Source: Congeria kusceri (Eukaryota; Mollusca; Bivalvia; Myida; Dreissenidae). Taken from it: DNA of 64,000 nt. The notes under the pieces are model-generated. The model did no database searches and was not told where the DNA came from. It saw only the letters and a program-made list of their open reading frames with translations. Where the stretch lies: positions 15,057,480 to 15,121,479 of the forward strand of contig CM051034.1 in NCBI GenBank assembly GCA_027627225.1, in the 5' to 3' direction. Position numbers and translations under genes: made by a program. Of this stretch, positions 1 to 10,688 are shown one piece after another; the first letter of the stretch is position 1; each line of letters begins with the position of its first letter.

Positions 1-114
1 AATAACACAGTACACAAGCATTAACAATTACATTTTTAACCAAATTTATCTACGAAAAATTTCAGTTAATAGATTGGCGTATGTCACTGGGCGAGGGGGG
101 GGGATGGGCGTAGC

Positions 115-660
115 ACTTTTCGATTCCGCTCTCTAACTCGAGAACAGATTGAGATATTTTAATGAAACTTCATACATAGATACCTTCTATCGAGACCTCG
201 CTTGGGATTGCATATGGTGTGGGTGGGGTCAAGGTAACTGTTACTTAAAAATGGAAAAACGGTTTCCTCTCAATAACTTGAGAATGCATTGAGATATTTA
301 ATGAAACTTATTACATAGATACCTTTACATTGAAACCTCCCTTGGGATTGAGTATGGAATGGGCTGGTCAAGATCAAGGTCACTGTGACTAAAAATAGAA
401 AAATGGTTTCCGCTCAATAACTTGAGAATGCATTAAGATATTTTAATGAAAATTAATACATACATACCTTATATCGAAACCTCGATTGGGTTTTCACATT
501 GGGTGGCTTGGGTCAAGGTCACAATTGCTAAAAATAGACAAAGAATGTCTGCTCAATAGCTTGAGAAGACATTGAGATATTTTAATTAAACTTCATATGC
601 AGTTACCTTATATCTAGACCTCGCTTGGGATTGTGTATGGGATTGTTTGTGTCAAGGTCA
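115..660. repeat. Tandem array, about 140-bp unit, four copies
   Basis: Units centred on CAATAACTTGAGAATGCATT recur near 131, 272, 417 and 551, each followed by GAGATATTTTAATGAAACTT and a block with TGGGTCAAGGTCA. Divergence between copies suggests an old array. It lies upstream of the first visible PLPBP exon, probably in an intron of that gene. Confidence 0.8.
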
Positions 661-882
661 CCATTACTACAAATTGTGTGTGTGTGCTGACTTTAATGCA
701 TTTAATTCGAAAACTTTGGTTTCACGGAATTTCCACGTTTCTTGTTTACTTATTTAAATTCTTTTTTTAATCAAAAAAGTTTACAAAACATCACACATGT
801 TTGTGTCACCAGACTAGGTGACATATAGGTGTTACATTTGTCGGTGGCGGCGTTGGCGGTGGTGGTGTCCCCTTTCGCTTGT

Positions 883-1175
883 CCGGAGCATAACTGTTAG
901 ACTATTAAAGTTATCAACATGAAACTTCATAGGTAGATAGAAGTCATTGAGGGGAAGTGCAGTGCGCAAGATCCATTACTCTGCACCTCATACTTTTGAA
1001 GTTATTGCCCTTTGTTTATTTTCATACTTAATTTTCGTCCCGAGCATAACTCTTAAGACTATGGAAACTATCTACTTGAAACTTCATAGGTAGATAGATT
1101 GAGGAAAAGCGCAGTGCACAAGAACCGTTACTCTGCACCTTTCGGAGTTATTGCCCTTTGTAAATTTTCATACTT
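883..1175. repeat. Two-copy direct repeat, about 150-bp unit
   Basis: The block from CGGAGCATAACTGTTAGACT to GCCCTTTGTTTATTTTCATA is repeated once from about 1031, including the shared GAAACTTCATAGGTAGATAG. It looks like a fragment of a dispersed mollusc repeat. Confidence 0.7.
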
Positions 1176-1526
1176 ATTTTTGTGTCGCATTTTTGGTTTT
1201 AATGAGTCTTTTTTTTTGCAATTAGCCAGAGTGCTGTGCTTTTGAAGATTTTAATAAACTGTTGAACAAAAATTTCAGCATTAACCTTAAGTGCTTCTTC
1301 ATTGGATTCATGTTAGCTATCAAGCGTCAGGCGACACATCCGAGTTCTAGTTTATCAATTTGGAAACGCTCCAATAAGCATTAGTTTATTAGCAAATTTG
1401 AGCAAAATTTCTCAGCAATCATGACAGCTTAATGTGCAGCACTAGTATGATTATTAAAATTATGAAATTTTAAAAATAATGATTTGTGATAAATGTTTTT
1501 AACAATAAAAGGAATAAAACGAAGTT

Positions 1527-1614
1527 AACCCTTTCGTGTCATTGTACTTTTCATTAGGTATCTGCAGCAGAACCCTTTCGTGTCATTGTACTTTTCATTA
1601 GGTATCTGCAGCAG
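1527..1614. repeat. Exact 44-bp tandem duplication
   Basis: AACCCTTTCGTGTCATTGTA with the following 24 bases (ending TCTGCAGCAG) occurs twice head to tail, at 1527 and 1571, with no difference seen. It is intronic, about 105 bases upstream of a PLPBP exon. Confidence 0.9.
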
Positions 1615-1719
1615 TGCTTAATTCTATCGAAAGAAGAAAGTCTCGAGCAATAGTGTACATGTCTCTATAGTGATTGCAGGCTCATCCAGTACACACACGT
1701 TTTGCTACGTGTTTTCCAG

Positions 1720-1862
1720 GCAAGTCGGGGATCGAGCCCAGTCAGGTGGAGCACCTGTGTCGCTTCATCAAGGAGAAGTGCCCGTGTTTGGAGCTGGCCG
1801 GACTTATGACCATTGGATCCATAGGATACGACCCTGCCAATGGGCCCAACCCAGACTTCTTA
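1720..1862 (+). CDS. PLPBP: PLPBP internal coding exon (LAGLMTIGS block)
   Basis: The acceptor is the AG at 1718-1719 after a pyrimidine-rich stretch, and the exon begins with the last two bases of a split codon. It reads KSGIEPSQVEHLCRFIKEK, then CPCLELAGLMTIGSIG, then YDPANGPNPDFL. This matches the region before and after the strongly conserved GLMTIG strand of PLPBP. The donor GT at 1863-1864 (GTTGGT) is a weak match to consensus but leaves phase 0, which fits the next exon exactly. Reading past it runs into intron sequence with a stop at about 1893. Confidence 0.9.
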
Positions 1863-4800
1863 GTTGGTTCACTTTGTCGCTTTCTTTTTGAATAATGACT
1901 GGCAGCTGTCATGTTTTTGATAATTCGCTGCTGTGAATGTTCACGTCACCTGGGTTTCTGTGATACACGTGAAAATAGTTTTTCTGTGTGTTTCAAAGAC
2001 ACGAAAACATAAGTGCTTACTACTGTGAAAGGCATACTAGTATTTGTCACTTATCATTAGTGCCACCAACTATTTCACCATGCTCAGAATGGTATACAGT
2101 AAAACCCCACTAATACGACCACTTGGGGGTCTTAATAAAAGTGGTCTTAATATCGGGGTGGTCGTATTATCGAGGTCCGGCAGATCACCGAGTCAGTACA
2201 TGCATACTTCTGTGTAATTTAATTTTTTTCATGAAAATAATGAATAATCAATAGATAACGAAAATTTCATATTTGTTTTCAATAATATGTTTTATTGAAA
2301 AGAGAGTATGTAACTTATAGTTATGGATACTTGTATGAACTTAACATTAAGTAAGAAAATAAATAAAACTTGATTAACTAAGCCCATTTAAGGGCCAGCA
2401 TTCATCAGTGCTACCCGCCGTCAGCTAGTGTCAATTAACGTAATCTGATACACAGTCGATGTGCTAATCCCTTATCAAAACATTTGTAACATTGTTTTTC
2501 ACACGCTCCTTTTATACCGCAAAGCATTATGTTATCTCCACGGCACATGTTGTTAATTTATGATGTTCAGTGGCAATGACCAAATGACACTGGTCGCAAT
2601 AGCAGGGTTATTTTCTGCATTATTTGGTACGTTCGGTCTGAGTTTAATGGTCGTAATACGGAATAACGGGGTACCGGTATAATCGGGGTTTGCGACCATT
2701 GGGCAACAATCGGGTCTTTTAAAAAGTGTCCGCTTTAGCGGGGTGGTCGTAAAGCGGGGTTTTGGTGTACAATAATATATCGAGACATTAAAGGTATAAG
2801 TTATTCGCTGTCATACCATGGAATGTTGTGTTTCGTTGTTTTCTAGGTGCTGATGGAATATTTTATTTGAAGGGATGTTTCCATAATTGTTAATCATTTT
2901 CAAACTGGATGATGTATCCAATAATTTTACGTTCAGTCCAGAATATCGCCTACTTTACTGTAAACCTAGAAAACACGCAATAACACATGGCTATGCAAGT
3001 GACATACTTTCTTAAGCAATTAATTGAAATTAATTCCCTTACAATCTTACATTAATAGAAGTGCCAACAACTGGAAAAGTGTAGTGATAAATGTTTCTGT
3101 GTTATCCAGGCGCTGGTGGAACAGCGAGAGAAGGTGTGTGCGGCCCTGGGTCTAAACCACGACCAAGTGGAGCTCAGCATGGGAATGTCCTCAGACTACG
3201 AACATGCGGTATGCTATCAGATATATGTGTGCTCAGAGCAGAGATGTTTGTCCATTGTTATTAAGTTTGACTACGAACATGCGGTACAATCTCAGATATA
3301 TGTGTGCTCAGAGCAGAGATGTTTGTCCATTTTTATTATGTTTGACTACGAACATGCGGTACGATATCAGATATGTGTGTGCACAGAGCAGAGATGTTCA
3401 TCCATTGTTATTAAATGTATGCGGTACAGTATAATATGTTTTTGCTCAAAGCAGAGAGGTTAGTTTATAGTACTGAATGTATGTAGCATGGTACCAAATA
3501 GGGTAGTTTTCTCAAAGCAGATAGTTTTGTCTATAGTTCTTGTGTATGTGGTGTCATAATGGAAGCAGATATGTGTGTATACATACAGGGTTAAAGTCAC
3601 GGACTGGCTGAACATTTTGGTCACCCTGTTACTTGCATATATTTGTCATTTGCAGTTTTGCAATTTAGCAATACCCCAGTAAACAGTGAACATTATCCTC
3701 TGACCGCCATGTACATACAATATGGTGTCAGATATATATTTGCATGCTCCAATCTGAAATATTTGTGCTTACAGTGTTTTTTAGGGCCAATTTGGGGCAG
3801 AAATTCGGCCCCATTCCCCTGCTAAAAAAGTATATATTTTTCCCCTATATTTGCCTTGAAATTCCCCTGAGAATGTAAGCTGTATTTTGAAAAAAAAACT
3901 GACCAAAATCGGACAAAAAATGACTAAGATAGAGGAAATTTTGTAAACAATCCCAGCAATTTTTCATCAAACAAAGTAAGTGCATAATCTAAGCTATCAT
4001 TTGTAGCAAAACAATTGATTAATGTTTTATAACAAACTAGAATATAAAAATCTAATAATGCTTTTCTAAAAAAAATAATTCCCCTTTTGCCGTAAAATTC
4101 CCCATCTGAAGGGCCCCGCCACCTTTCCCTTAAGGTGAAAAAAAATGCGGGCGTAATTGTGATTTCATCAGAGCTCCTACTGCAGTGAAGCATAATGGGT
4201 TTGTGTTATGTTATGGGCAAAATCATAGTGGAGAGCCCAATTGCTTAAAACTTTAATTGCCAATTAATATAAGCAGCCTGTTAACTTTAGATTAGATGTA
4301 ACTAAAATTAATATTAAGAACAAATTGTTTATAAAATATTCCTCAATTAATATTCAGAAGAACAATTTATCTGTATTTTTTCTTTCATAAATAACTTCAT
4401 CTCCATTTTACCAGCTGATAGCTTAATTGACAATTGACAAAGTTTTTGAGCAAATCTTGATTACAATCCGAAGTTTTATTTTAACATTTTCATAAAAAGG
4501 AAAATTGTGTAAATTACAACAAAGTTTTTGCTTAAACTTTGTAATGTCAAGATTGGAGCCATCACAGCATACTCTTCATGTGGGGTTATGTTGTAGGGAA
4601 ATCTTTCACAAAATGTGTTGTTCTTTGCAGATACAACTTGGGAGCACTAACGTTCGGGTTGGAAGTGCCATATTCGGATCTAGGAACACCAATCCCACGG
4701 ACAGTAACCCTGGCGTGTCAGGTGCGGGTCCCAGCATCACTGTCCAATCAGGTGCTTCGGCTGAAAATGGCAGCCAATCGGAATCGAACAATGCTGATGT

Positions 4801-4948
4801 GAACCAACCAAATCCAAGTAGTGGGGAAGGAAATGTCCAGTCTGCTACAGTTTCAACGAATGACAATCAAATGAGTGAAACTTCCTCAACTGATGATGGC
4901 ACCCAGAGAGCCTCGAGTTCTATGCAAGACCTCAATATATCGCAATAA
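1720..4948 (+). CDS. PLPBP: PLPBP (PROSC/YggS family) gene, 3' part, join(1720..1862,3110..3208,4631..4948)
   Basis: Three coding exons on the + strand encode the C-terminal part of the pyridoxal-phosphate homeostasis protein, a small alanine-racemase-like TIM-barrel protein that carries PLP and controls its free level in cytosol and mitochondria. Conserved family blocks are visible in order: a LAGLMTIGS strand, GPNPDF, the ELSMGMSSDYEHA block, and GSTNVRVGSAIFG, which in the family forms the PLP phosphate-binding end of the barrel. All introns begin with GT and end with AG, and the two introns inside the window are phase 0. The N-terminal half, including the PLP-binding lysine, lies left of the window, so the gene is partial here. 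After the family's usual end the protein carries an extra low-complexity tail of roughly 85 residues. The identification comes from remembered vertebrate PLPBP similarity and is firm; the exact exon ends are inferred from splice signals and phase. Confidence 0.93.
2097..2767. mobile_element. Tigger/pogo-like MITE in a PLPBP intron
   Basis: The ends CAGTAAAACCCC and GGGGTTTTGGTG are inverted repeats, and both are flanked by TA (2095-2096 and 2768-2769), the target duplication expected for Tc1/mariner-superfamily elements. Subterminal motifs with GACCAC and GTGGTCGTA recur inverted inside. The element is about 671 bp with no transposase reading frame, so it is non-autonomous. The Tigger/pogo assignment rests on terminus resemblance only. 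Confidence 0.75.
3110..3208 (+). CDS. PLPBP: PLPBP internal coding exon (SMGMSSDYEHA block)
   Basis: This is a 99-bp, 33-codon exon from acceptor AG at 3108-3109 to donor GT at 3209-3210 (GTATGC). It encodes ALVEQREKVC, then AALGLNHDQVELSMGMS, then SDYEHA. The ELSMGMS motif is diagnostic of the YggS/PROSC family and contributes to the PLP site. The last 15 bases of the exon and its donor are copied twice more downstream at exact 75-bp spacing, so two further in-frame donors exist at 3284 and 3359. The first donor is closest to consensus and joins to the next exon in perfect agreement with the family (EHA followed by IQLGSTNVR). Confidence 0.92.
3194..3460 (+). repeat. 75-bp in-frame tandem repeat spanning a PLPBP splice donor
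   Basis: GACTACGAACATGCGGTA starts copies at 3194, 3269 and 3344 with exact 75-bp spacing. A fourth, shortened copy begins near 3419, and more decayed traces reach about 3760. The first copy overlaps the end of the coding exon ending at 3208. Because 75 is a multiple of three, the frame stays open through all copies to a TAG at 3461. Confidence 0.92.
3774..4190. repeat. Probable dispersed repeat in the last PLPBP intron
   Basis: This stretch has short G/C-rich islands (AGGGCCAATTTGGGGCAG near 3782, GAAGGGCCCCGCCACC near 4109) around an AT-rich centre, unlike neighbouring intron sequence and reminiscent of a dispersed bivalve element. The boundaries are uncertain. Confidence 0.4.
4631..4948 (+). 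CDS. PLPBP: PLPBP last coding exon with Ser/Asn/Gln-rich tail
   Basis: The acceptor is TTCTTTGCAG ending at 4630. The exon starts IQLGSTNVRVGSAIFGSRN, the conserved phosphate-binding C-terminal motif of the family, and ends at the TAA at 4946-4948. After SAIFGSRN the sequence becomes a low-complexity tail rich in Ser, Asn, Gln, Thr and Asp that is longer than the vertebrate tail. No domain is recognised in the tail; it is probably disordered. An ATG-type start at 4505 in the same frame is intronic and not used in this model. Confidence 0.93.
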   Translation: MQLGSTNVRVGSAIFGSRNTNPTDSNPGVSGAGPSITVQSGASAENGSQSESNNADVNQPNPSSGEGNVQSATVSTNDNQMSETSSTDDGTQRASSSMQDLNISQ

Positions 4949-5099
4949 GTTTTAGTTTGATATTTATGACTGCTCTGTGATTTAATAATGCTTATTAGAA
5001 CTGTGTGGGCAACATGTGTAATGCTGTCTTGTCTTTGATTAACTTTTGTCTTTTCTTTTCTGATTACATGAACTCGTATTTGTGTGTCCCATAATTATT
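4949..5099 (+). other. PLPBP 3' UTR, minimum extent
   Basis: Non-coding AT-rich sequence follows the PLPBP stop. No clear AATAAA was picked out before the repeat that begins at 5100, so the polyadenylation site is not located. The UTR may end here or run into the repeat. Confidence 0.35.
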
Positions 5100-5698
5100 A
5101 GCTCACCTGACCACGAAGTGCTCAAGGGTGAGCTTGTTTGGTCAGTGGTTGTCCGTCGTCGTCCATCATCTAGAATTTACCTAAAAAATCTCCTTTGAAA
5201 CAGCTTGCTGGAAATTTACCAGACTGGGTTAGAATGTTTTTTAGGTGGTTCTCCATTGAAATACTTCAAATTAAGTTGATTTGTTTAAAAACTTTGAAAA
5301 TCTTCCTCTATAACCACTTGTGAATTTTGAAGAAAAAAAATCACAGAAATGTTCCTTAAAGGACCCTGTGCCAAATTCCTTCAAATCATTTTGATGTTTT
5401 GAAAACCTTCTGCCAAGGTGCAGTGCAGTTTTTCTGATATTGCATTATGGAAAGCTTTGAAAATCTCCTTGTCTGAAATCACTTGTTGGATTTTGAAATA
5501 ATTTCACAGAAATGTTTCTAGTTGACTATCTACCGAATTATTTCAAATTATTTTGATTGGCTTAAAAACATGGCTGCCAGTGTTCTGTCATTGACGTCCG
5601 CTTCAAACATCTCTCTGAAAACGCTGTACAAAATGTTCTAAGCCATTATGGTTCTTGAACAATGGTGAGTTCCCCAGGGTCATTTTGGCGCTCTTGTT
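5100..5698. repeat. Bivalve-type dispersed element with AGCTCACC end
   Basis: It begins AGCTCACCTGACCACGAAGT, with an imperfect hairpin to the GGTGAGCTTG that follows, and ends GGTGAGTTCCCCAGGGTCAT then GCTCTTGTT. Internally there are diverged repeats of a GTGAATTTTGAAGAAA / ACAGAAATGTTCCTT type. A related copy lies at 10689-11413. It has no coding capacity. Confidence 0.65.
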
Positions 5699-6029
5699 TT
5701 TTTCAATGTATAATCGGAATGCATTTTATAATTAGAAATAATGTATATATATATTTCATCTTCCTTAATTACATTGCAGTGAACGTGTTGTAACAGAACA
5801 CAGTCAATATATCAGTTGTAATACTAGTATACAATGAAAGATTCAACAATTAAACAATATCACTTATTCTAATGTAGGGCCTACATTTATCTAAAAACTT
5901 TTTACAAACATTCATTACTCCATTTATGGAGGCTGTGTCACAGTTGTAACAGATTGGCCCTGTGTACAACACTCCATCCGTGTGTATAGCCAGAGTTGCC
6001 ATCATCCTTCTGCTCTCCCTATCCACCTC

Positions 6030-6840
6030 TATGCTAGTGCGGGATCCCCCTCCACCAGTAACCTGGCGCTATCCAGCTCTATGCTAGTGCAGGATCCCCC
6101 TCCACCAGAACCTGGCCTGCAACTGCCTCATGTTCATCCCATGGGAGTTGCAGTTCAGGGTCAAGGAAGGTGTAGATTACTCACCCATCCCTAGGCAGGG
6201 TATGGGGTATGCTAGTGCAGGATTCGTCCCTCCACCAGAAACTGGCCTGCAACCGCCTCATATTCACCCCATGGGAGTTGCAGGTCAGGGTCAGTGAAGG
6301 TGTAGAGAACTGACGCATCCCTAGGCAGGGTATGGGGTATGCTAGTGCAGGATTCCCCCCTGCACCAGAACCAGGCCTGCAACTGCCTCGTGTTCACCCC
6401 ATGGGCGTTGCAGTTCAGGGTCCGTGAATGTGTAGATTACTCACCCATCCCTATGGTTATGCTAGTGCAGGATTCCCCCCTGGGCGTTGCAGTTCAGGGT
6501 CTTCCAATGTGTAGATTACTGATTCATCCCTATGGGTATGCTAGTGCAGGATTCCCCCCTGGGCGTTGCAGTTCAGGGTCCGTGAATGTGTAGATTACTC
6601 ACCCATCCCTATGGGTATGCTAGTGCAGGATTCCCCCCTGGGCGTAAAAGTTCAGGGTCAGTCAATGTGTAGATTACTCACCTATCCCTATGTTTATGCT
6701 AGTGCAGGATTCACCCGTGGGCGTTGCAGTTCAGGGTCAGTATATGTGAAGATTACTCACCTATCCCTATGGGTATGCTAGTGCAGGATTGCCCCCCGCT
6801 CCACCAGAACCAGGCCTGCAACCGCCTGCATGTTCATCAG
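6030..6840. repeat. Minisatellite, 80-bp unit grading from a longer unit
   Basis: TATGCTAGTGCAGGATTC recurs near 6209, 6337, 6457, 6537, 6616, 6696 and 6775. The last five positions are spaced 79-80 bp; the earlier ones are about 120-130 bp apart and include an extra block with CCACCAGAACCTGGCCTGCA. The short open frames in the region come from the repeat and are not genes. Confidence 0.9.
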
Positions 6841-6889
6841 TGAAGATGAACATTACTGACTCATCCCTAGGCAGGGTATGGGACTTGTG

Positions 6890-8240
6890 CTGGTCTCAGT
6901 TGGTGATGTAAATCATTTTACCAGTGAGATGCAGAGCACACTTCGAAAAATGTTATTCTGGTGATGAAGATCTTGTTAAAAAAAAAGTTCATTCTGTGCA
7001 CATCAAAGAAATTTTATTTTGATTGGTGACGTATATTCTCTCACCAGTTAGGCTCAGAGCACACTTAAACAAATGTAATTCTTTGCTTATCAAAGAAATT
7101 TGGTCTTGGTTGGTGATGTATATCTTATCACCAGTTAGACTGAGAGCACACTGCAAAAAATATAATTCTGGTGATTTAGATTTTGTAAAAAAAGCACACT
7201 AATTCTGTGCATATCAAAGCTTAGTCCCTGTTGGTGATGTAGGTCCTGTCACAGGCTGAGAGCACATTGCAAAGAATATAATTCTGTGCACATCAACGAG
7301 TATCTGGTCTTGGTTGGTGATGTATATCCGATCACCAGTGAGGCTTAGAGCGCACAGCAAAAACATGTAATTTCTGTGCACATCAAAGAAATTTGGTTTC
7401 TGTTGGCAACATATATCCTATCACCAGTTAGACGCAGAGCATACTGCAAAAAAGTAATTCTGGTGATGTTTATCTTGTTAAAAAAGTAATTCTGGTGATG
7501 TTGATCTTGTTTATTAATAAAGTAAAAATTCTGGTGATGTTGATCTTGTTAAAAAAGTAATTCTGGTGATGTTGATCTTGTTAAAAAAAGTAATTCTGGT
7601 GATGTTGATCTTGTTAAAAAAGTAATTCTGTGCACATCAAAGAATTTGGTATATGTTGGTGATGTAGATCCTGTCACCTGGTAAGCTCAGAGCACACTTC
7701 AAAAAATGTAATTCTGTTCACATCAAAGAAATTTGGTCTCTGTTGGTGATGTAGATTCGATCACCAGTTAAGCTCAGAGCGCACTTCAAACATATTGTAT
7801 TCTTTGCTCATCAAATGGATTTTGTAAAAAAAAAAAGAAATTCTGTGCACATCGAAGAAGTTTGGTATCAGTTGGTGACGTAGATCAGATCACCAGTGAG
7901 GCTTAGAGCACACAGCAAAAAAAGAGTAATTCTGTGCACATCAAAGAATTTGGTCTTGGTTGGTGATGTAGATCATATAACCTGTTAGACTCAGAGCACA
8001 CTTAAAAAAACGTAATTCTTTTGATGTAGATTTTGTCAAAAAAATAAATTCTGTGCACATCAAAAAAAATTTGTCTCAGTTGGCGACGTAGATCCGATCT
8101 CCAGTTAGGCTCAGAGCACACTGCCAAAATAAATGTTCTTGTGTGTCCCAGTTTCAAAGAAATTTGGTCTCTGTTGGTGATGTATATTTTATGACCTGTG
8201 AGGCTCAGAGTAAAACAATTGTAATTCTGTGCACATTAAA
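6890..8240. repeat. Degenerate tandem array, about 100-130-bp unit
   Basis: Many diverged copies carry TTGGTGATGTAGATCC, ATCACCAGTTAGGCTCAGAG, CACACT and AATTCTGTGCACATCAAAGA. Within it, 7447-7625 holds a younger sub-array of a 30-36-bp unit (AAAAAAGTAATTCTGGTGAT plus GTTGATCTTGTT), about five copies. Confidence 0.88.
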
Positions 8241-8291
8241 GACATTTGTAAAAAGTTATATTTATTGAATGAATATTGTACTGAGCAGGTT

Positions 8292-8408
8292 AATGTACAT
8301 GATTTGTGTCTTAGGGAACCAATGTACATGATTTGTGTCTTAGGGAACCAATGTACATGATTTGTTTCTTAGAGAACCAATGTACATGATTTGTGTCTTA
8401 GGGAACCA
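8292..8408. repeat. 29-30-bp minisatellite, four copies
   Basis: AATGTACATGATTTGTGTCT followed by TAGGGAACC occurs four times in a row with one or two substitutions. Confidence 0.92.
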
Positions 8409-9170
8409 ATCAAATTTATGAAGAGTTTCAGTGAAATACATAATTGTTTATCAGAACAAAGGTGAATACAGTAATCATATAAAGCTAATACTTACTCATT
8501 CAGGCATGGCATGTATGACATTTATTGTTTATTTTTCTACAAGAAAGCTAGCTGATTTTGTTGATATTCTGGCCCAGATTACGAGTACTGTCACTAGTTC
8601 ATACTGTCACTAATCAGTCATAATATTACTGTTGAGTCACTGTAGTTTTAATTGTTCATTAAAAGCTGCTAGATGGCCTGATAACAGACCACCGCATTTC
8701 CTAATTTTAATCCTTCATTTCTGTATTTCAAAACAATAAAAAATGTCGTAATAATAAAGAATACTGCGATTCAAATGATGCCGCGATACATAAATGTCGC
8801 TGTTTTTGTCTGTACTCAGATTAGCGATTTGGGCTATAATGACCTTCTTGTTTGCTGTCATTTTTGTGCAGTGTGTTGTACTTTGTTTTGCCAGTTATAC
8901 TAACTGAGTATTTGATATAAGGTTGGGAACGTATGTGTGTGTTGTTTAAGGTGCTACTTCTGTATTTTAAAAATATTTTCAATGACATTCCGTTAAAATA
9001 TTTACATAACTTAAGTTATTTTACTTGTTTTTTAGATTTTTGTTCACCTCTTTGTCGGTTTAAACAGGGGTCATTTCTCGGAAAAATCTCACGTTTATAT
9101 AAAAGTATTAACATTATTATTCAAAAAGTGTTAAATGTTCGTAATGTGATAGGTCTTAAACTAGGTAAGT
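8409..9170. other. Unassigned non-coding DNA
   Basis: AT-rich sequence between a minisatellite and a fold-back element. The short open frames at 8431 and 8933 have no recognisable protein features, and the latter runs into the fold-back repeat. Confidence 0.5.
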
Positions 9171-9429
9171 GGCGCGTTGTGGGAAAACCGGACTTAATGC
9201 ATGTGCGTAAAGTGTCATCCCGGATTAGCCTGTGCAGTCCGCACAGGCTACTTCGGGACGGCATTTTCCGCTTTAATGGTACTTACTGTTTCAAGGAAGT
9301 CTCTTCTAAACATAAATCCACTGTAGGCATAAAGTGTCGTCTCGGATCAGCCAGTGCTGACGGCACAGGCTGATCCGCGACAACACTTTACGCACATGCA
9401 TTTAGTCCGGTTTTCCCACGACGGGCCTC
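9171..9429. mobile_element. Fold-back element copy 1 (GTGGGAAAACCGG family)
   Basis: It starts GGCGCGTTGTGGGAAAACCG and ends with the inverted counterpart CGGTTTTCCCACGACGGGCC. The terminal inverted repeat continues through CTTAATGCATGTGCGTAAAG. Inside, two AGCCTGTGCAGTCCGCACAG-type palindromes flank a centre carrying TAAACATAAATCCACTGTAG. The family has ten copies here and no coding capacity, so it is a MITE-like element. Confidence 0.88.
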
Positions 9430-10688
9430 AAATAAATTTGTGAATGCCTTTACAGTTAAGTTAACATATGTGAATAACAAGGTAGATAATAAACACTAAG
9501 CATGTTGTCACATACAGGTTGAATAAAAAGTTTAAGAGAAATAATGATTTTAAAGTTACGGATAAAACTTTACTTAAGATCTGTCTGGAATTTGGCCCCA
9601 GGCATGTTTTGTTACCAGTTTGACCGAAGCCTGATTTTACTCTTCAGGTTAACAACTTAGTTTTTTTTGTATGCAAACTGCCAATACATTCAAACAAACA
9701 CACTTAAAAGGCAGACAACTTGCATTGAAATTTGTGATAAGATTAGTCTGCCTTCCATCATTTTGAAATCTGGTTTTTTTTTTTCACAATTTGATTTGCT
9801 ATATTGTATACAAAGTTTTTCCTGTTGTTTGCCTTATTGCCACATATATATTTTTTCGTGGTAATGTGGATGTTGATTTTTAAAAGTTTACAAGTTTCTC
9901 TTGTATATGGAAAGCTGTTCCGTATGTTGTTGTTTTTTGCATAACACGTTTTTGAAAATGTGTATTATCAAATCATTACAACCCCCTCCTATTAACTGGG
10001 CAGGAAGATATTTTGTCGTTTTTTTTTGTCGTTTCATCTGTCTGTCATTTTGTTTTCCTCTTTAGATTGTCTGTTCTCCTGAGCCTTGAATGGCGTTATT
10101 TTTGTCTTGGTTTGTTCTTTGTAATGCCTTGCTGGAGTTTAATTACTGGTAAACATTATATTGGTGATCGATGCAATCAATGCCAAGTTTATTATGTTGG
10201 TCTAGTCCAGTATATTATTTTTTTAGGGAGTACTTGAATTGCGTAAAATTTACTCGTCTGCGCTCGTTTACTATAACGTCTTTTTTGCTCAATATTTATG
10301 AAACAAGATTTTAGATTTTTTACCAAGCATAGATAAGCATATCATGGGCATGTTTCAGTCTATAGAGTTTTTAGGGAGAAGCAGCCCTTTTATGGCATTA
10401 AATTTACTTGGCTGTGATTGTTTTTGGTCAAGTCCTAGAGAGAAGCGACCGTCTTAGGGTGTACAATTTTCTTGCCCTTGACCACTACCTAGACTAGTTG
10501 TGGATGTTGTTGTTTTAGTCCCATGTTTTTTGCGCGATTTGTTATAATGGTGAAATTTGCTTTTCTGCATTTGGTCTTTTTTTAATGTCTTTCAGATTAT
10601 AATGAAATTTGATACTAGTGACTGACAAAACTACTTGTACATACCGTCAATATTTTGGGGGTATTTCTGACAATTTAATGGTGTAATT
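9430..10688. other. Unassigned non-coding DNA
   Basis: T-rich intergenic sequence. Short open frames at 9667 and 10013 are hydrophobic or low complexity from T runs, and none is recognised as a gene. Confidence 0.5.

Noticed and set aside
3116..3463. 115-codon frame with three DYEHAV repeats read as a repeat protein
   Set aside because: Only the first part is the PLPBP exon; the rest follows a good donor and is best read as a duplicated intron edge. Kept as a finding about alternative donors.
4505..4630. Upstream start for the last PLPBP exon
   Set aside because: The extra N-terminal stretch lies in the intron before a clear TTCTTTGCAG acceptor and has no similarity to the family.
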